From positions 1-10,091 of the forward strand of contig CAMUQR010000028.1 of the NCBI GenBank assembly GCA_947097085.1: a stretch of 10,091 bases of DNA, written 5' to 3'. Of the stretch, positions 1 through 6,591 are shown one piece after another. The notes beneath the pieces were generated by a model. That model did no database searches. It was not told the DNA's origin and saw only the letters and a program-made list of their open reading frames with translations. The stretch comes from an uncultured Candidatus Saccharibacteria bacterium. Its GTDB lineage: Bacteria; Patescibacteriota; Saccharimonadia; Saccharimonadales; Saccharimonadaceae. Position 1 is the first letter of the stretch, and each line of letters opens with the position of its first letter. The translations under genes were made by a program, and so were the position numbers.

Positions 1-1913
1 AGCCAGTTGACGGTCGTTGGCTCCTCGGCGTATGCTAGCTGACTGACAAGCAGTGCGCGCAATTCGAGTTGTTCAGGCGTGTCCGTAGCTTGCGCAGTAA
101 AGCCAAGTTGCTTAGCCTGCGATTTCGCACTTTGTGCTACTAGATGTTTTAAGTTTTTTTCTGTTGTGGTCGCCTCAACGAAAAAGCGGAGCGAGCCAAC
201 GATTTTCGCCAGATTATTCCAGACTAGTAAATCATGCTCTTTGCCTTGGAGCGACTGAAAATCATCGACTAGCTCGGCTGAGGTGATGTAATTATGTTTG
301 GCGAGCAATAGTTGGTTAGATAAATAATAAAATTGATCGAGCGCACTCAATTCGCCCATCATTAAACGCTGGCGCAAGTAGCTTTTGCGCGCCTCATCGT
401 AATTTGTCACCATAAAACCGACAATATCACGATTAATCAGGCACAGTTGCTGATTAGCGCTGGCCTCAGCTTGCCACAGCACCTCTGGGAGATTAGCGCT
501 AGTGGCTTCAACACCGAGAGGAATTGGCCAGGTTTGCGGACTGTCATAGCCAAATTGGCGCTGAGTAAGAGTCTGATTGCGTAATTCCACCAGTGGAAAA
601 CCGCTTTGATGGAGCCATTTTTGCATAAAATCAACCACTGGTTTGCCGGAAATCTGCTCAAAAGTATCCAAAAAGTCATCGGTTGTTGGGTTTTGATAAG
701 CAAATTGCGTTAAAAATTGTCCCAGCGCCTGGGCGAATTGAGCCTGACCGAGCCATTTTTCGAGCATTAGCATCACACACGCTCCTTTAGCGTAGACAAT
801 TGCCCCGTCAAAAATCGTACTAATCTCATCAGGATGTTCAACCGGTGTCAAAATCGGCTGTACGCCCGGCAGAGCGTCGCGACTTTGAGCGTACTGGTAA
901 TTAAAACTATAAAAATCATGCCAAATCTGATATTCCGGGTGAATCGCCTCAACCGCGAAGTGTTCGAGGAGCGTCGCTAAACTTTCATTAAGCCACAGTT
1001 CATCCCACCATTTCATTGTCACTAGGTTACCAAACCACATGTGAGCGAGTTCGTGAGCAATCACCGAAGCAATTTGTTTTTTGGAACTGACGGCAGTGGT
1101 GTTATCAGCTAGCAGTAAAGCTTCGCGATAAGTCACTAAGCCCCAGTTTTCCATAGCACCCGCTGCGAAGTCCGGTAAAGCTACGTGGTCGCATTTCGGC
1201 AGAGGGTATTTAACGCCTAGGAACTGTTCATAAAAATCAATTGATTTGACTGCGACATTAAGTGCAAAATCAAGCGCCTCGGGCTGGTGAGCTGGTGTAG
1301 CATAGACGGTTGTCTGAATGCCTGAAGCAGTAGTAGCGGTCTTGCTAATGAGCTCGCCGACTACAAAACCTAGTGTGTAGCCACTCATCAATGGCGTAGT
1401 GGCGAAAGTGGTGTGAAGCTGACCATCAACCTGCTGTTGCTCAGCAACCGGCATGTTCGATAACGCCGTCACGCCTGTCTCGGTGACCAGCGTCAGGTCA
1501 AAAGTTGCCTTGGCAATCGGCTCATCAACGCACGGCATTACCTCGCGCAGGTAGTGGCTCTCAAACTGGCTGGCGATTAGCTCACGAGGTTGACCATCAA
1601 GCTGGTAATAGCACGGATAAATGCCGTTCATCTGGTCAGTAATTTGCCCGTTATAACGAATAGTGATTGGCTGACTGTCGGGGTTAGCTAGCTCTAAAAC
1701 ATTGTCGTGATAATTAAACTCAACCGCCTGGTCACCGATTTTAACCGATTCGATGGTTAAATAATTAGCGTGGAGTTTGACGATTCCGCTAGGATTTTTG
1801 ACTTGGCCGGTAATCACTACTGTGCCTTGAAAACGTCGACCAACACGATCAATCTCAAGTTTAAGTTGGTAATTTTCTGGTTTAAAATGCTCAAAAAAAT
1901 GCTCTAATTTCAT
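1..1913 (-). CDS. pepN: M1 family zinc aminopeptidase (PepN-like), C-terminus cut by window edge
   Basis: Zinc metallopeptidase that removes N-terminal residues from peptides. About 637 residues are visible, and the frame is open to the left edge, so the usual C-terminal helical domain is incomplete (family members are often about 850 residues). The order is typical of M1: an N-terminal beta domain, the exopeptidase signature GAMENW at residues 252-257, the zinc site HELAH at 287-291 with the third ligand Glu310 in NESLA, and the transition-state tyrosine at 374 in VYAKGA. There is no signal peptide, so it is probably cytosolic. The start at 1913 is chosen because the N-terminus (MKLEHFFEHF) is in frame and a near-consensus promoter ends 6 bases before the ATG; there is no Shine-Dalgarno. 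It is divergent from the nuclease gene. It likely recycles peptides for amino acids. The family is certain; the exact orthologue is not. Confidence 0.95.
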   Translation of the reverse strand, partial: MKLEHFFEHFKPENYQLKLEIDRVGRRFQGTVVITGQVKNPSGIVKLHANYLTIESVKIGDQAVEFNYHDNVLELANPDSQPITIRYNGQITDQMNGIYPCYYQLDGQPRELIASQFESHYLREVMPCVDEPIAKATFDLTLVTETGVTALSNMPVAEQQQVDGQLHTTFATTPLMSGYTLGFVVGELISKTATTASGIQTTVYATPAHQPEALDFALNVAVKSIDFYEQFLGVKYPLPKCDHVALPDFAAGAMENWGLVTYREALLLADNTTAVSSKKQIASVIAHELAHMWFGNLVTMKWWDELWLNESLATLLEHFAVEAIHPEYQIWHDFYSFNYQYAQSRDALPGVQPILTPVEHPDEISTIFDGAIVYAKGACVMLMLEKWLGQAQFAQALGQFLTQFAYQNPTTDDFLDTFEQISGKPVVDFMQKWLHQSGFPLVELRNQTLTQRQFGYDSPQTWPIPLGVEATSANLPEVLWQAEASANQQLCLINRDIVGFMVTNYDEARKSYLRQRLMMGELSALDQFYYLSNQLLLAKHNYITSAELVDDFQSLQGKEHDLLVWNNLAKIVGSLRFFVEATTTEKNLKHLVAQSAKSQAKQLGFTAQATDTPEQLELRALLVSQLAYAEEPTTVNW

Positions 1914-1919
1914 ACTAAT

Positions 1920-1948
1920 ATTGTAGCGAAAAGTTAGGGCGAGTGCAA
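1920..1948 (-). promoter_or_regulatory. promoter of the M1 aminopeptidase gene (leaderless)
   Basis: On the minus strand there is a -35 box TTGCAC (1943-1948), a 17-base spacer and a -10 box TACAAT (1920-1925). Only 6 bases separate the -10 box from the ATG, so transcription should start at or next to the A of the start codon. Confidence 0.7.
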
Positions 1949-2004
1949 TTTTCAATGTTGGGGTAGTTTTTAGCCGAAAACTCCCGCAAACGCTAGAACT
2001 GAGG

Positions 2005-2010
2005 TATAAT
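2005..2010 (+). promoter_or_regulatory. -10 box of the nuclease gene (leaderless)
   Basis: Perfect TATAAT with 6 bases to the ATG at 2017. No good -35 box is seen at the expected place (about 1982-1987), so an activator or other element may contribute. The inverted repeat AGTTTT/AAAACT (1965-1982) lies just upstream. No Shine-Dalgarno is present. Confidence 0.6.
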
Positions 2011-2016
2011 AAGTTT

Positions 2017-2742
2017 ATGTTTAAACGGCTTAAAACAGCAAATATTTTTCAGCAACGACGCCGTCTGGCGCTATTAGGTGCGTTGGTGGTCTTGCTGGTG
2101 ATTTTAGTGCAGATTCCCGCGTCGCAGTATCGTCAGTTTTGGACGGAGTTGGGGCAATTCTTCGGTTATGATGTTGGTTTAGGACAATTTCAGACTGATC
2201 AGGCTTCACTTGATTTATTAAATACGCTTGAAGTCAAAGGTCGGGCGCCCAAGACTGGCTATAAGCGCGAACAATTCAGCGATGGCTGGGGTAAGGTCGG
2301 CGCTTGTGATATGCGCAATGTGATTTTGAAGCGTGATTTAACAGAGGTGCAAGTGGATCAAAAATGTAAAGTCCTATCGGGTAAATTGCATGATCCATAC
2401 ACGGGGCAGTTAATTAATTACCAGCGTGGCCAGCAGTCAAGTTCGGCAGTGCAGATTGATCATATTGTGGCAGTCAGTGATGCCTGGCAAAAAGGCGCTC
2501 AGCAACTGACTCCAGCCGAGCGTCAGCAATTTTATAATGATCCGGATAATCTGCTAGCAGTTGACGGTCCAGCCAATCAACAAAAGGGTGATGCCGATGC
2601 TGCCACGTGGTTGCCATCTAATAAAGTATTTCGTTGTCAATACGTGGCGCGTCAAGTTAAAATCAAAGCGCGCTATAAATTATGGGTGACTGATGCCGAA
2701 AAGCAGGCCATCGCTCGTGAATTGACAAAATGCCCAAAATGA
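2017..2742 (+). CDS. membrane-anchored DUF1524/HNH-type nuclease
   Basis: Predicted extracytoplasmic nuclease of the DUF1524 (GmrSD C-terminal-like, HNH/His-Me finger) group, 241 residues. A basic N-terminus (RRR at 14-16) precedes one hydrophobic segment at about 17-34, which fits a signal anchor or an uncleaved signal peptide. The catalytic domain follows at about 75-240. It has GACDMRN with Cys97, KCKVLSG, DPYTG, the core QIDHIVAVSDAW with Asp148-His149, and DNLLAVDGPANQQKGD with the Asn187/Lys190 pair typical of the metal-finger helix. Cysteines near the domain start and end could form disulfides outside the cell. Secreted relatives are common in actinobacteria and, from memory, in Saccharibacteria. 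A role in digesting host or environmental DNA/RNA for nucleotide uptake is inferred. The start codon is fixed by the -10 box 6 bases upstream. The domain call is strong; the substrate is unknown. Confidence 0.85.
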   Translation: MFKRLKTANIFQQRRRLALLGALVVLLVILVQIPASQYRQFWTELGQFFGYDVGLGQFQTDQASLDLLNTLEVKGRAPKTGYKREQFSDGWGKVGACDMRNVILKRDLTEVQVDQKCKVLSGKLHDPYTGQLINYQRGQQSSSAVQIDHIVAVSDAWQKGAQQLTPAERQQFYNDPDNLLAVDGPANQQKGDADAATWLPSNKVFRCQYVARQVKIKARYKLWVTDAEKQAIARELTKCPK

Positions 2743-2750
2743 GTTTTATT
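2722..2750 (+). promoter_or_regulatory. possible promoter for the GrpB-like gene
   Basis: A perfect -35 box TTGACA (2722-2727) inside the end of the nuclease gene, a 17-base spacer and a weak -10 box TTTATT (2745-2750), again 6 bases before the ATG. The -10 match is poor; co-transcription from the nuclease promoter is an equally good explanation. Confidence 0.35.
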
Positions 2751-2756
2751 TAACAC

Positions 2757-3284
2757 ATGGTAGTAATCGTTCGACAAAATCTAATAAAAAATCAGCGACA
2801 ATTTGCGGTTATTAAGCGGCGGTTATCGGAGTTGTTGGGTGATGATGTTGTGATTGAGCATGTTAGTTCAACGGCCGTGCCAGGGTTAGTCGGTAAAAAT
2901 ATTATTGATATTATGATCGGTGTGCGAGCGTCGTCTGATGTTGCGATGACTAGCCAACGATTAGCGCAAGCGGGGTGGTTTGTCGGCAAAAAATGTGATG
3001 CAGATTATTGTTTTTTGGCATCGCGCCAGGAAGAAACTGTAGCAGGCGATGTGCATTTGCATCTGGCGTTAGTTGGCAGTCAGCGCTATCGGCAGTTCGT
3101 AGAGATTCGGGATTTTTTGCGTCATAATCCAGACTGGCGTCGGCGTTATAATCAAGTTAAAGCTCAATTGGTGCGCGAATTGCGAGTCGATCGTGCAACT
3201 TATAAACAGCTTAAAAGTCAGTTTATTGAACAGATATTAGCTGAAATTGCTCAAAATCAGCAAAAATCCTCCAAAAACTCTTGA
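2757..3284 (+). CDS. GrpB/UPF0157 family nucleotidyltransferase-fold protein
   Basis: A 175-residue protein of the GrpB (UPF0157) family. The family has a polymerase-beta-like nucleotidyltransferase fold and is sometimes found fused to dephospho-CoA kinase; its substrate is not established. The diagnostic block is at about residues 34-56: IEHVSSTAVPGLVGKNIIDI, with the STAVPGL..K..IDI pattern. Further on are a VHLHL strand at about 100 and a basic helical tail with RDFLRHNPDWRRRYN. Length is normal for the family. It starts 14 bases after the nuclease stop without a Shine-Dalgarno, so it is either leaderless from a weak promoter or the second gene of an operon. Its TGA stop overlaps the -35 box of the next promoter. 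The family is confident; the function is not known. Confidence 0.88.
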   Translation: MVVIVRQNLIKNQRQFAVIKRRLSELLGDDVVIEHVSSTAVPGLVGKNIIDIMIGVRASSDVAMTSQRLAQAGWFVGKKCDADYCFLASRQEETVAGDVHLHLALVGSQRYRQFVEIRDFLRHNPDWRRRYNQVKAQLVRELRVDRATYKQLKSQFIEQILAEIAQNQQKSSKNS

Positions 3285-3310
3285 CAAAATAACCACAAGC
3301 GTGATATAAT
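3281..3310 (+). promoter_or_regulatory. full-consensus promoter with no protein gene downstream
   Basis: TTGACA (3281-3286), an 18-base spacer and TATAAT (3305-3310), preceded by the extended -10 TG at 3302-3303. Both hexamers match consensus exactly, the best promoter in the window. The -35 box overlaps the stop codon of the GrpB-like gene. The next plus-strand protein gene is several kilobases away, so the product is probably an untranslated RNA starting near 3317. Confidence 0.75.
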
Positions 3311-3316
3311 AAAAAT

Positions 3317-3478
3317 ATAATTGTTTTGTTTCAGATAAATCGTCGGTTGGTTGCCGGCGATTTTCTTTTAGGTCAAAGAGAATATTATAAACCCGATACT
3401 TATGATTTGTGGAAGTACTCGGTCGAGAATTGAGTAGTGACTGGTAAAATAAGTTGATTTACGATTTTGACTCTAAAA
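3317..3478 (+). ncRNA. candidate structured small RNA of unknown class
   Basis: This stretch follows a consensus promoter and has no credible reading frame. A first hairpin (3337-3363) is followed by a region closed by a 12-bp long-range helix: 3366-3377 pairs with 3466-3478, with one bulged T at 3472. Inside are a 9-bp hairpin (3393-3401 with 3413-3422, one bulged C, 11-base loop) and a small one (3444-3448 with 3458-3462). I do not recognise the class. I looked for SRP RNA, RNase P, tmRNA and 6S hallmarks and found no convincing match. The true 3' end may be at the first hairpin (about 3369), giving a roughly 50-base RNA, or near 3513, giving about 200 bases. Confidence 0.4.
3337..3369 (+). 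terminator. terminator-like hairpin early in the orphan transcript
   Basis: A 10-bp stem (3337-3346 with 3354-3363, one T-G wobble) has a 7-base loop and runs into TTTTCTTTT (3361-3369). It has the form of an intrinsic terminator on the plus strand. It could end readthrough from the GrpB-like gene or end or attenuate the RNA begun near 3317. Confidence 0.55.
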
Positions 3479-3513
3479 TAAAATCTACCGACTGACATTG
3501 ATCGGTAGATTTT
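3475..3513 (-). terminator. intrinsic terminator of tig, possibly bidirectional
   Basis: A perfect 12-bp inverted repeat (3480-3491 and 3502-3513) has a 10-base loop. On the minus strand it is followed by a T-rich tract (TTTTATTTT across the stem end and 3475-3478), 50 bases past the tig stop. On the plus strand only the four T of the stem follow before GG, so termination of the candidate RNA here would be weaker. Confidence 0.75.
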
Positions 3514-3563
3514 GGTGCTTGTTGATGATGGTAAATCAGGCCTATTTCAGCTGTAATAGATGA

Positions 3564-4844
3564 TTAGGCGTTAAGCTCAACTAAACGATTGATAGTTTTT
3601 TCGGTGAGCAGATTATTACGTAAGTCGCGCCAAACAGCTGGATTATCGAGCTGTTTCAGAGCGTCAGGACTGCCAGCATATTGCGTTTTGAGTTCGGCAA
3701 GCTTAGCATCGACTTCGTCTTCAGCGACGTCGATTTTTTCTAGTTTAGAAACTTCGGCGATTGCGAGACCGGATTTGACACGAGCTTCAGCTATCGGAGC
3801 GAGTTCTTTAGCAATCCAATCTTCCTCGCTCAGATTAAGCGACTCAAGATATTGCTCTAAAGTCATACCGCGATACATCAGATTTTGAGTCATATCGCGC
3901 TTCAAAGCGTTGATTTGGTCGGTTTTGAGGACTTCTGGAATAGCAACTTTGGTTTTTTTGCCAAGTTCGTTAACTAATTCGTCACGGTATTTAGCTTTCG
4001 CCTCTTCTTCTTTTTGAACAATCAGGTTCTTGCGAATGTCAGCTTTAAAATCGGCGAGAGTTTTGAAATCGCCTGCTTGTTTAGCGAGATCGTCGTTTAA
4101 TTCTGGCAGTTTAACTTCCAGAACTTTTTTCAGACTAGTAGTGAAGACGACGGCTTTGCCAGCCAAGTTTTTCGCATGGTATTCTTTTGGAAACTTCAGT
4201 TTTAGGTCGAAGCGCTCATCGGCTTTTTTGCCAACAATTCCTTCTTCAAAACCAGGGATGAACTGACCTGAACCGAGTTCTAGGGTGTAATCTTTTGCCT
4301 CGCCACCTTCGAATGGTTTGTCGCCAAGATAGCCTTTGAAATCGATTACGACCTTGTCGCCAAGTTTCGCTGGGCGATCGACTGGTTCGTCGGTCGCAAA
4401 GCCTTTTTGGACGCGTGCCAAAATGTCATCAACGTCTTTGTCAGTGACTTTAGCGACGGTTTTTTTGACTTTGAGCTTCTTATAGTCAGGCAATTTAACT
4501 TCAGGCACAACTGGTACGATAGCTTTGAATTCGAGTTCTTGTTCTGGTACGAATTTAGTGATGTCGACTTTTGGTTGATCGAGTGGATTTAAATCCTCTT
4601 GGCTAAACGCCTCAAACAGCGCCTTGTTGACTGCTAATTCAATCACGCGGTTCGCGAGTACGCTCGGATCAAGTTGTTTTTTGGCAACATCAGCTGGGAC
4701 TTTACCTTTGCGGAAGCCTTTAGCACTGACGCTTGGTGCGAGTTGTTTTAAAGCTTGGGTTTCAGCCTCAACGAGCGCCGTTTTGTCAAGGGCGATGGTC
4801 AGACTGACTTCTGTATCTGATAAATGGGTTTTCTCTATTTTCAT
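3564..4844 (-). CDS. tig: trigger factor, ribosome-associated chaperone and prolyl isomerase
   Basis: Binds near the ribosome exit tunnel and shields nascent chains. At 426 residues it is close to the usual length. The N-terminal ribosome-binding domain carries the signature GFRKGKVP at residues 43-50. A FKBP-type prolyl isomerase domain follows at about 155-245, with GDKVVIDFKGYLGDKPFEGG and FIPGFEEGIVG. The C-terminal charged helical domain forms the chaperone arms and includes the late block TDQINALKRDMTQNLMYRG. All three domains are present. The start at 4844 is the only ATG giving the normal MKIEKTHLSDTEVSL opening, and a TATAAT box lies 7 bases upstream, so the mRNA should be leaderless. 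It lies 72 bases after hisS but has its own promoter and terminator. In many bacteria tig sits beside clpP; here clpP is about 4 kb away on the other strand. Confidence 0.97.
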   Translation of the reverse strand: MKIEKTHLSDTEVSLTIALDKTALVEAETQALKQLAPSVSAKGFRKGKVPADVAKKQLDPSVLANRVIELAVNKALFEAFSQEDLNPLDQPKVDITKFVPEQELEFKAIVPVVPEVKLPDYKKLKVKKTVAKVTDKDVDDILARVQKGFATDEPVDRPAKLGDKVVIDFKGYLGDKPFEGGEAKDYTLELGSGQFIPGFEEGIVGKKADERFDLKLKFPKEYHAKNLAGKAVVFTTSLKKVLEVKLPELNDDLAKQAGDFKTLADFKADIRKNLIVQKEEEAKAKYRDELVNELGKKTKVAIPEVLKTDQINALKRDMTQNLMYRGMTLEQYLESLNLSEEDWIAKELAPIAEARVKSGLAIAEVSKLEKIDVAEDEVDAKLAELKTQYAGSPDALKQLDNPAVWRDLRNNLLTEKTINRLVELNA

Positions 4845-4851
4845 AAGAGAT

Positions 4852-4860
4852 ATTATATCA
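4852..4860 (-). promoter_or_regulatory. extended -10 promoter of tig (leaderless)
   Basis: On the minus strand TGaTATAAT, with TATAAT at 4852-4857 and TG at 4859-4860, lies 7 bases before the ATG. The -35 position (about 4875-4880) has no good match, as is typical for extended -10 promoters. No Shine-Dalgarno is present. Confidence 0.65.
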
Positions 4861-4864
4861 TAAA

Positions 4865-4891
4865 TTGGCGGATAATCATCTATTGCGCCAA
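4865..4891. repeat. inverted repeat TTGGCG-N15-CGCCAA across the tig -35 region
   Basis: Perfect 6-bp arms (4865-4870 and 4886-4891) around a 15-base centre that contains the tig -35 position. It may be an operator, or a weak hairpin ending hisS transcripts (on the minus strand TTTAT follows). It does not match the CIRCE heat-shock operator. Confidence 0.35.
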
Positions 4892-4916
4892 GTTAAGACT
4901 AGGAGCGGGAATGGGA

Positions 4917-6197
4917 TTATTCTAAAGCTTTGATTAGAGCCTTGATGTCGAGTTCAACGCTTTGATTGGTTTTGATATTCTTGAGGCTGTATTTGCCACT
5001 GGCAACTTCTTGCTCACCAAGGATAATCACACCGAGCATCGCTTTTTTGTCAGCAGCTTTGATTTTTTTGGCTAATTTGCGATCGGTGAAGTCGATTTCG
5101 ACATTGATACTAGCTTGACGCAGGGTTTTAGCTAGCTGAAAAGCGGCTGATTCTTGGTTATCCAGTGGCAAAATCATGTACTTGGTAGCTGGAACATAAC
5201 TTGGAGCTAGATCGTGGAGTTTAACAAACTCAAGACAAGTTGAACCGCCAGGAGCGACACCAACGGCCGAAATCGGTTCAGCGCCGAACATACCAACCAA
5301 TCCATCGTAGCGACCGCCACCAAATAACGAGCGGTTATTCTCGGGGTGAGTGTCGAATACTTCAAACACGGTGCCAGTGTAATAATCAAGACCGCGCATT
5401 AAGAAAATGTCGAAACGCGCATTGGTGATGCCTTGTGTTTTTAGTACTTCTAGAATTTTGACAACATTTTGATAATCAGTGGTATTTTTGAGTTCCTCTG
5501 GGAAATTATCGAGCGCAGAGTTGTCGAGTAAAGTTTGCAACTTCGCTAGGGCTGTCTCGTCAGCGACTAATTCAGTCAGCTTAGTTTGGAATTCCGCTAC
5601 GGGCAATTTGTCCTTTTGGTCGAGCAATTTGATGAGCTTGTAAGCGGTGTCGTCGTTCAGTCCGAGATAATCTTTCATTAGAGTGTTGATTAGGCGACGA
5701 TCATTGATACGAATCTCAAACATATCTTGAGTTGCGCCAAAGTTCATTAGAATTTGCCATGATAACATCAGAATCTCAGCATCGGCATAAATTGAATCAT
5801 CGCCAAAAATATCTGCGTTAAGTTGCCAGAACTCACGTTCACGACCTTTTTGGGGGCGTTCATAGCGCATAAAGTTAGCCACTGAGTAAAATCGTGCTGG
5901 ATAAGCCAGTTCTTGGCGTTTAGCGGCGACTAATCGGCAAATGCTTGGGGTCATTTCGGGACGAATTGCAACTTGACGATCGCCACGGTCGGTGAAAGCA
6001 TAGGTTTGCTGATTAGCTAATTCATCGCCGGATTTAGCCTGGTAAATCTCTAAGGGCTCAAGTAGTGGTGCGCCATATTCCAAAAAACCAAACTGTTGGC
6101 TGGTTTGGTGCCAGTTGTTAAAAATCAGATTTTGTAATTGTTTGTCTTCGGGGTATAAATCACGAGTACCTTTGTAGCCTTGAGTTGATAATGTCAT
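4917..6197 (-). CDS. hisS: histidyl-tRNA synthetase (class II)
   Basis: Charges tRNA-His with histidine using ATP; cytosolic dimer. From the chosen start it has 426 residues, normal for HisRS. The opening QGYKGTRDLYPED is the usual HisRS N-terminus. Motif 2 is MRYERPQKGREREFWQ (110-125, with Arg111 and Glu113). The histidine-specific motifs GLDYYTG (269-275) and GGGRYDGL (293-300) follow, and the C-terminal anticodon-binding domain begins near 335. The frame is open 11 codons further up (ATG at 6230), but 6197 is preferred: AAAGGA lies 6 bases ahead of it, the extra residues have no HisRS counterpart, and the likely promoter is inside the extension. It is one of only two clear Shine-Dalgarno starts here. 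No key residue is missing. Confidence 0.97.
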   Translation of the reverse strand: MTLSTQGYKGTRDLYPEDKQLQNLIFNNWHQTSQQFGFLEYGAPLLEPLEIYQAKSGDELANQQTYAFTDRGDRQVAIRPEMTPSICRLVAAKRQELAYPARFYSVANFMRYERPQKGREREFWQLNADIFGDDSIYADAEILMLSWQILMNFGATQDMFEIRINDRRLINTLMKDYLGLNDDTAYKLIKLLDQKDKLPVAEFQTKLTELVADETALAKLQTLLDNSALDNFPEELKNTTDYQNVVKILEVLKTQGITNARFDIFLMRGLDYYTGTVFEVFDTHPENNRSLFGGGRYDGLVGMFGAEPISAVGVAPGGSTCLEFVKLHDLAPSYVPATKYMILPLDNQESAAFQLAKTLRQASINVEIDFTDRKLAKKIKAADKKAMLGVIILGEQEVASGKYSLKNIKTNQSVELDIKALIKALE

Positions 6198-6202
6198 AAA
6201 AT

Positions 6203-6209
6203 TCCTTTC
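6203..6209 (-). promoter_or_regulatory. Shine-Dalgarno site of hisS, decides the start
   Basis: The minus strand reads GAAAGGA at 6209-6203, a few bases before the ATG at 6197. It supports 6197 over the upstream ATG at 6230, which has no such site. Confidence 0.7.
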
Positions 6210-6220
6210 ATTAAATCCAA

Positions 6221-6248
6221 AGTTTATCAAAAAAAGTTGTTTTTACAA
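6221..6248 (-). promoter_or_regulatory. probable hisS promoter
   Basis: On the minus strand TTGTAA (6243-6248), a 16-base spacer and TGaTAAACT with TAAACT at 6221-6226. Both hexamers match consensus at 4 of 6 places and the extended TG is present. It predicts a leader of about 17 bases carrying the Shine-Dalgarno. Confidence 0.45.
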
Positions 6249-6269
6249 AAAACGTCTGAGTTGTCCAAA

Positions 6270-6557
6270 TTATTTTTTGGAGTGGGGTTTTGGATCTTTG
6301 GTGTGGATGTTGTCTTGGCTGAGTTCGGCTGGAGTCTTGGTGGTTTTGTTTTTAGCGGTAAACTTCAAACTAGCGATTTTGAACCAGATAAAGAGCGCCA
6401 AATCAACTACCAATAAGCCAATTAACAATTTAAACAGAGGGTTATTGACGGCGGTGTCGGGATTTTGAATAAATAAATAGCCAGAACCGAGCATCATAAT
6501 CACACTTAAAACAATGACAACCATGCGTAATGTAGATAGACGTGAAGCCTGTTTCAT
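6270..6557 (-). CDS. small two-helix membrane protein of unknown function
   Basis: A 95-residue protein I do not recognise. Two hydrophobic segments are visible at about residues 12-30 and 42-61, separated by a short polar loop (QNPDTAVNNP). A Lys/Thr/Asp/His-rich hydrophilic tail follows from about 66 to the end. The basic N-terminus suggests both ends face the cytoplasm. It looks real rather than chance: it has its own well-formed promoter with TATAAT 6 bases before the ATG, and it fills the gap between the methyltransferase and hisS tightly (35 and 72 bases). There is no catalytic motif. It could be a lineage-specific envelope protein, and no function can be assigned. Confidence 0.7.
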   Translation of the reverse strand: MKQASRLSTLRMVVIVLSVIMMLGSGYLFIQNPDTAVNNPLFKLLIGLLVVDLALFIWFKIASLKFTAKNKTTKTPAELSQDNIHTKDPKPHSKK

Positions 6558-6563
6558 AACAAC

Positions 6564-6591
6564 ATTATAGCATTATTAGAGATAAAGGCAA
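6564..6591 (-). promoter_or_regulatory. promoter of the small membrane protein gene (leaderless)
   Basis: On the minus strand TTGCCT (6586-6591), a 16-base spacer and TGcTATAAT with TATAAT at 6564-6569, 6 bases before the ATG. The -35 box directly follows the stop codon of the methyltransferase gene. Confidence 0.7.

Noticed and set aside
437..703. A separate 88-codon minus-strand frame inside the aminopeptidase gene
   Set aside because: It is an alternate frame of the M1 peptidase, whose own frame is continuous through this stretch with correct motifs upstream.
3317..3513. Assignment of the intergenic RNA to SRP RNA, 6S, tmRNA or RNase P RNA
   Set aside because: The SRP GGAAGGAAGCAGC-type loop, RNase P core motifs, a tRNA-like domain and a clean 6S-like single rod are all absent by eye.
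3589..4863. Several plus-strand open frames of 60-100 codons opposite tig
   Set aside because: They are antisense shadows of a well-supported trigger factor gene, with no motifs, promoters or ribosome sites.
6198..6230. ATG at 6230 as the hisS start
   Set aside because: The internal ATG at 6197 has an AAAGGA site and gives the usual HisRS N-terminus; the probable promoter overlaps the extension.
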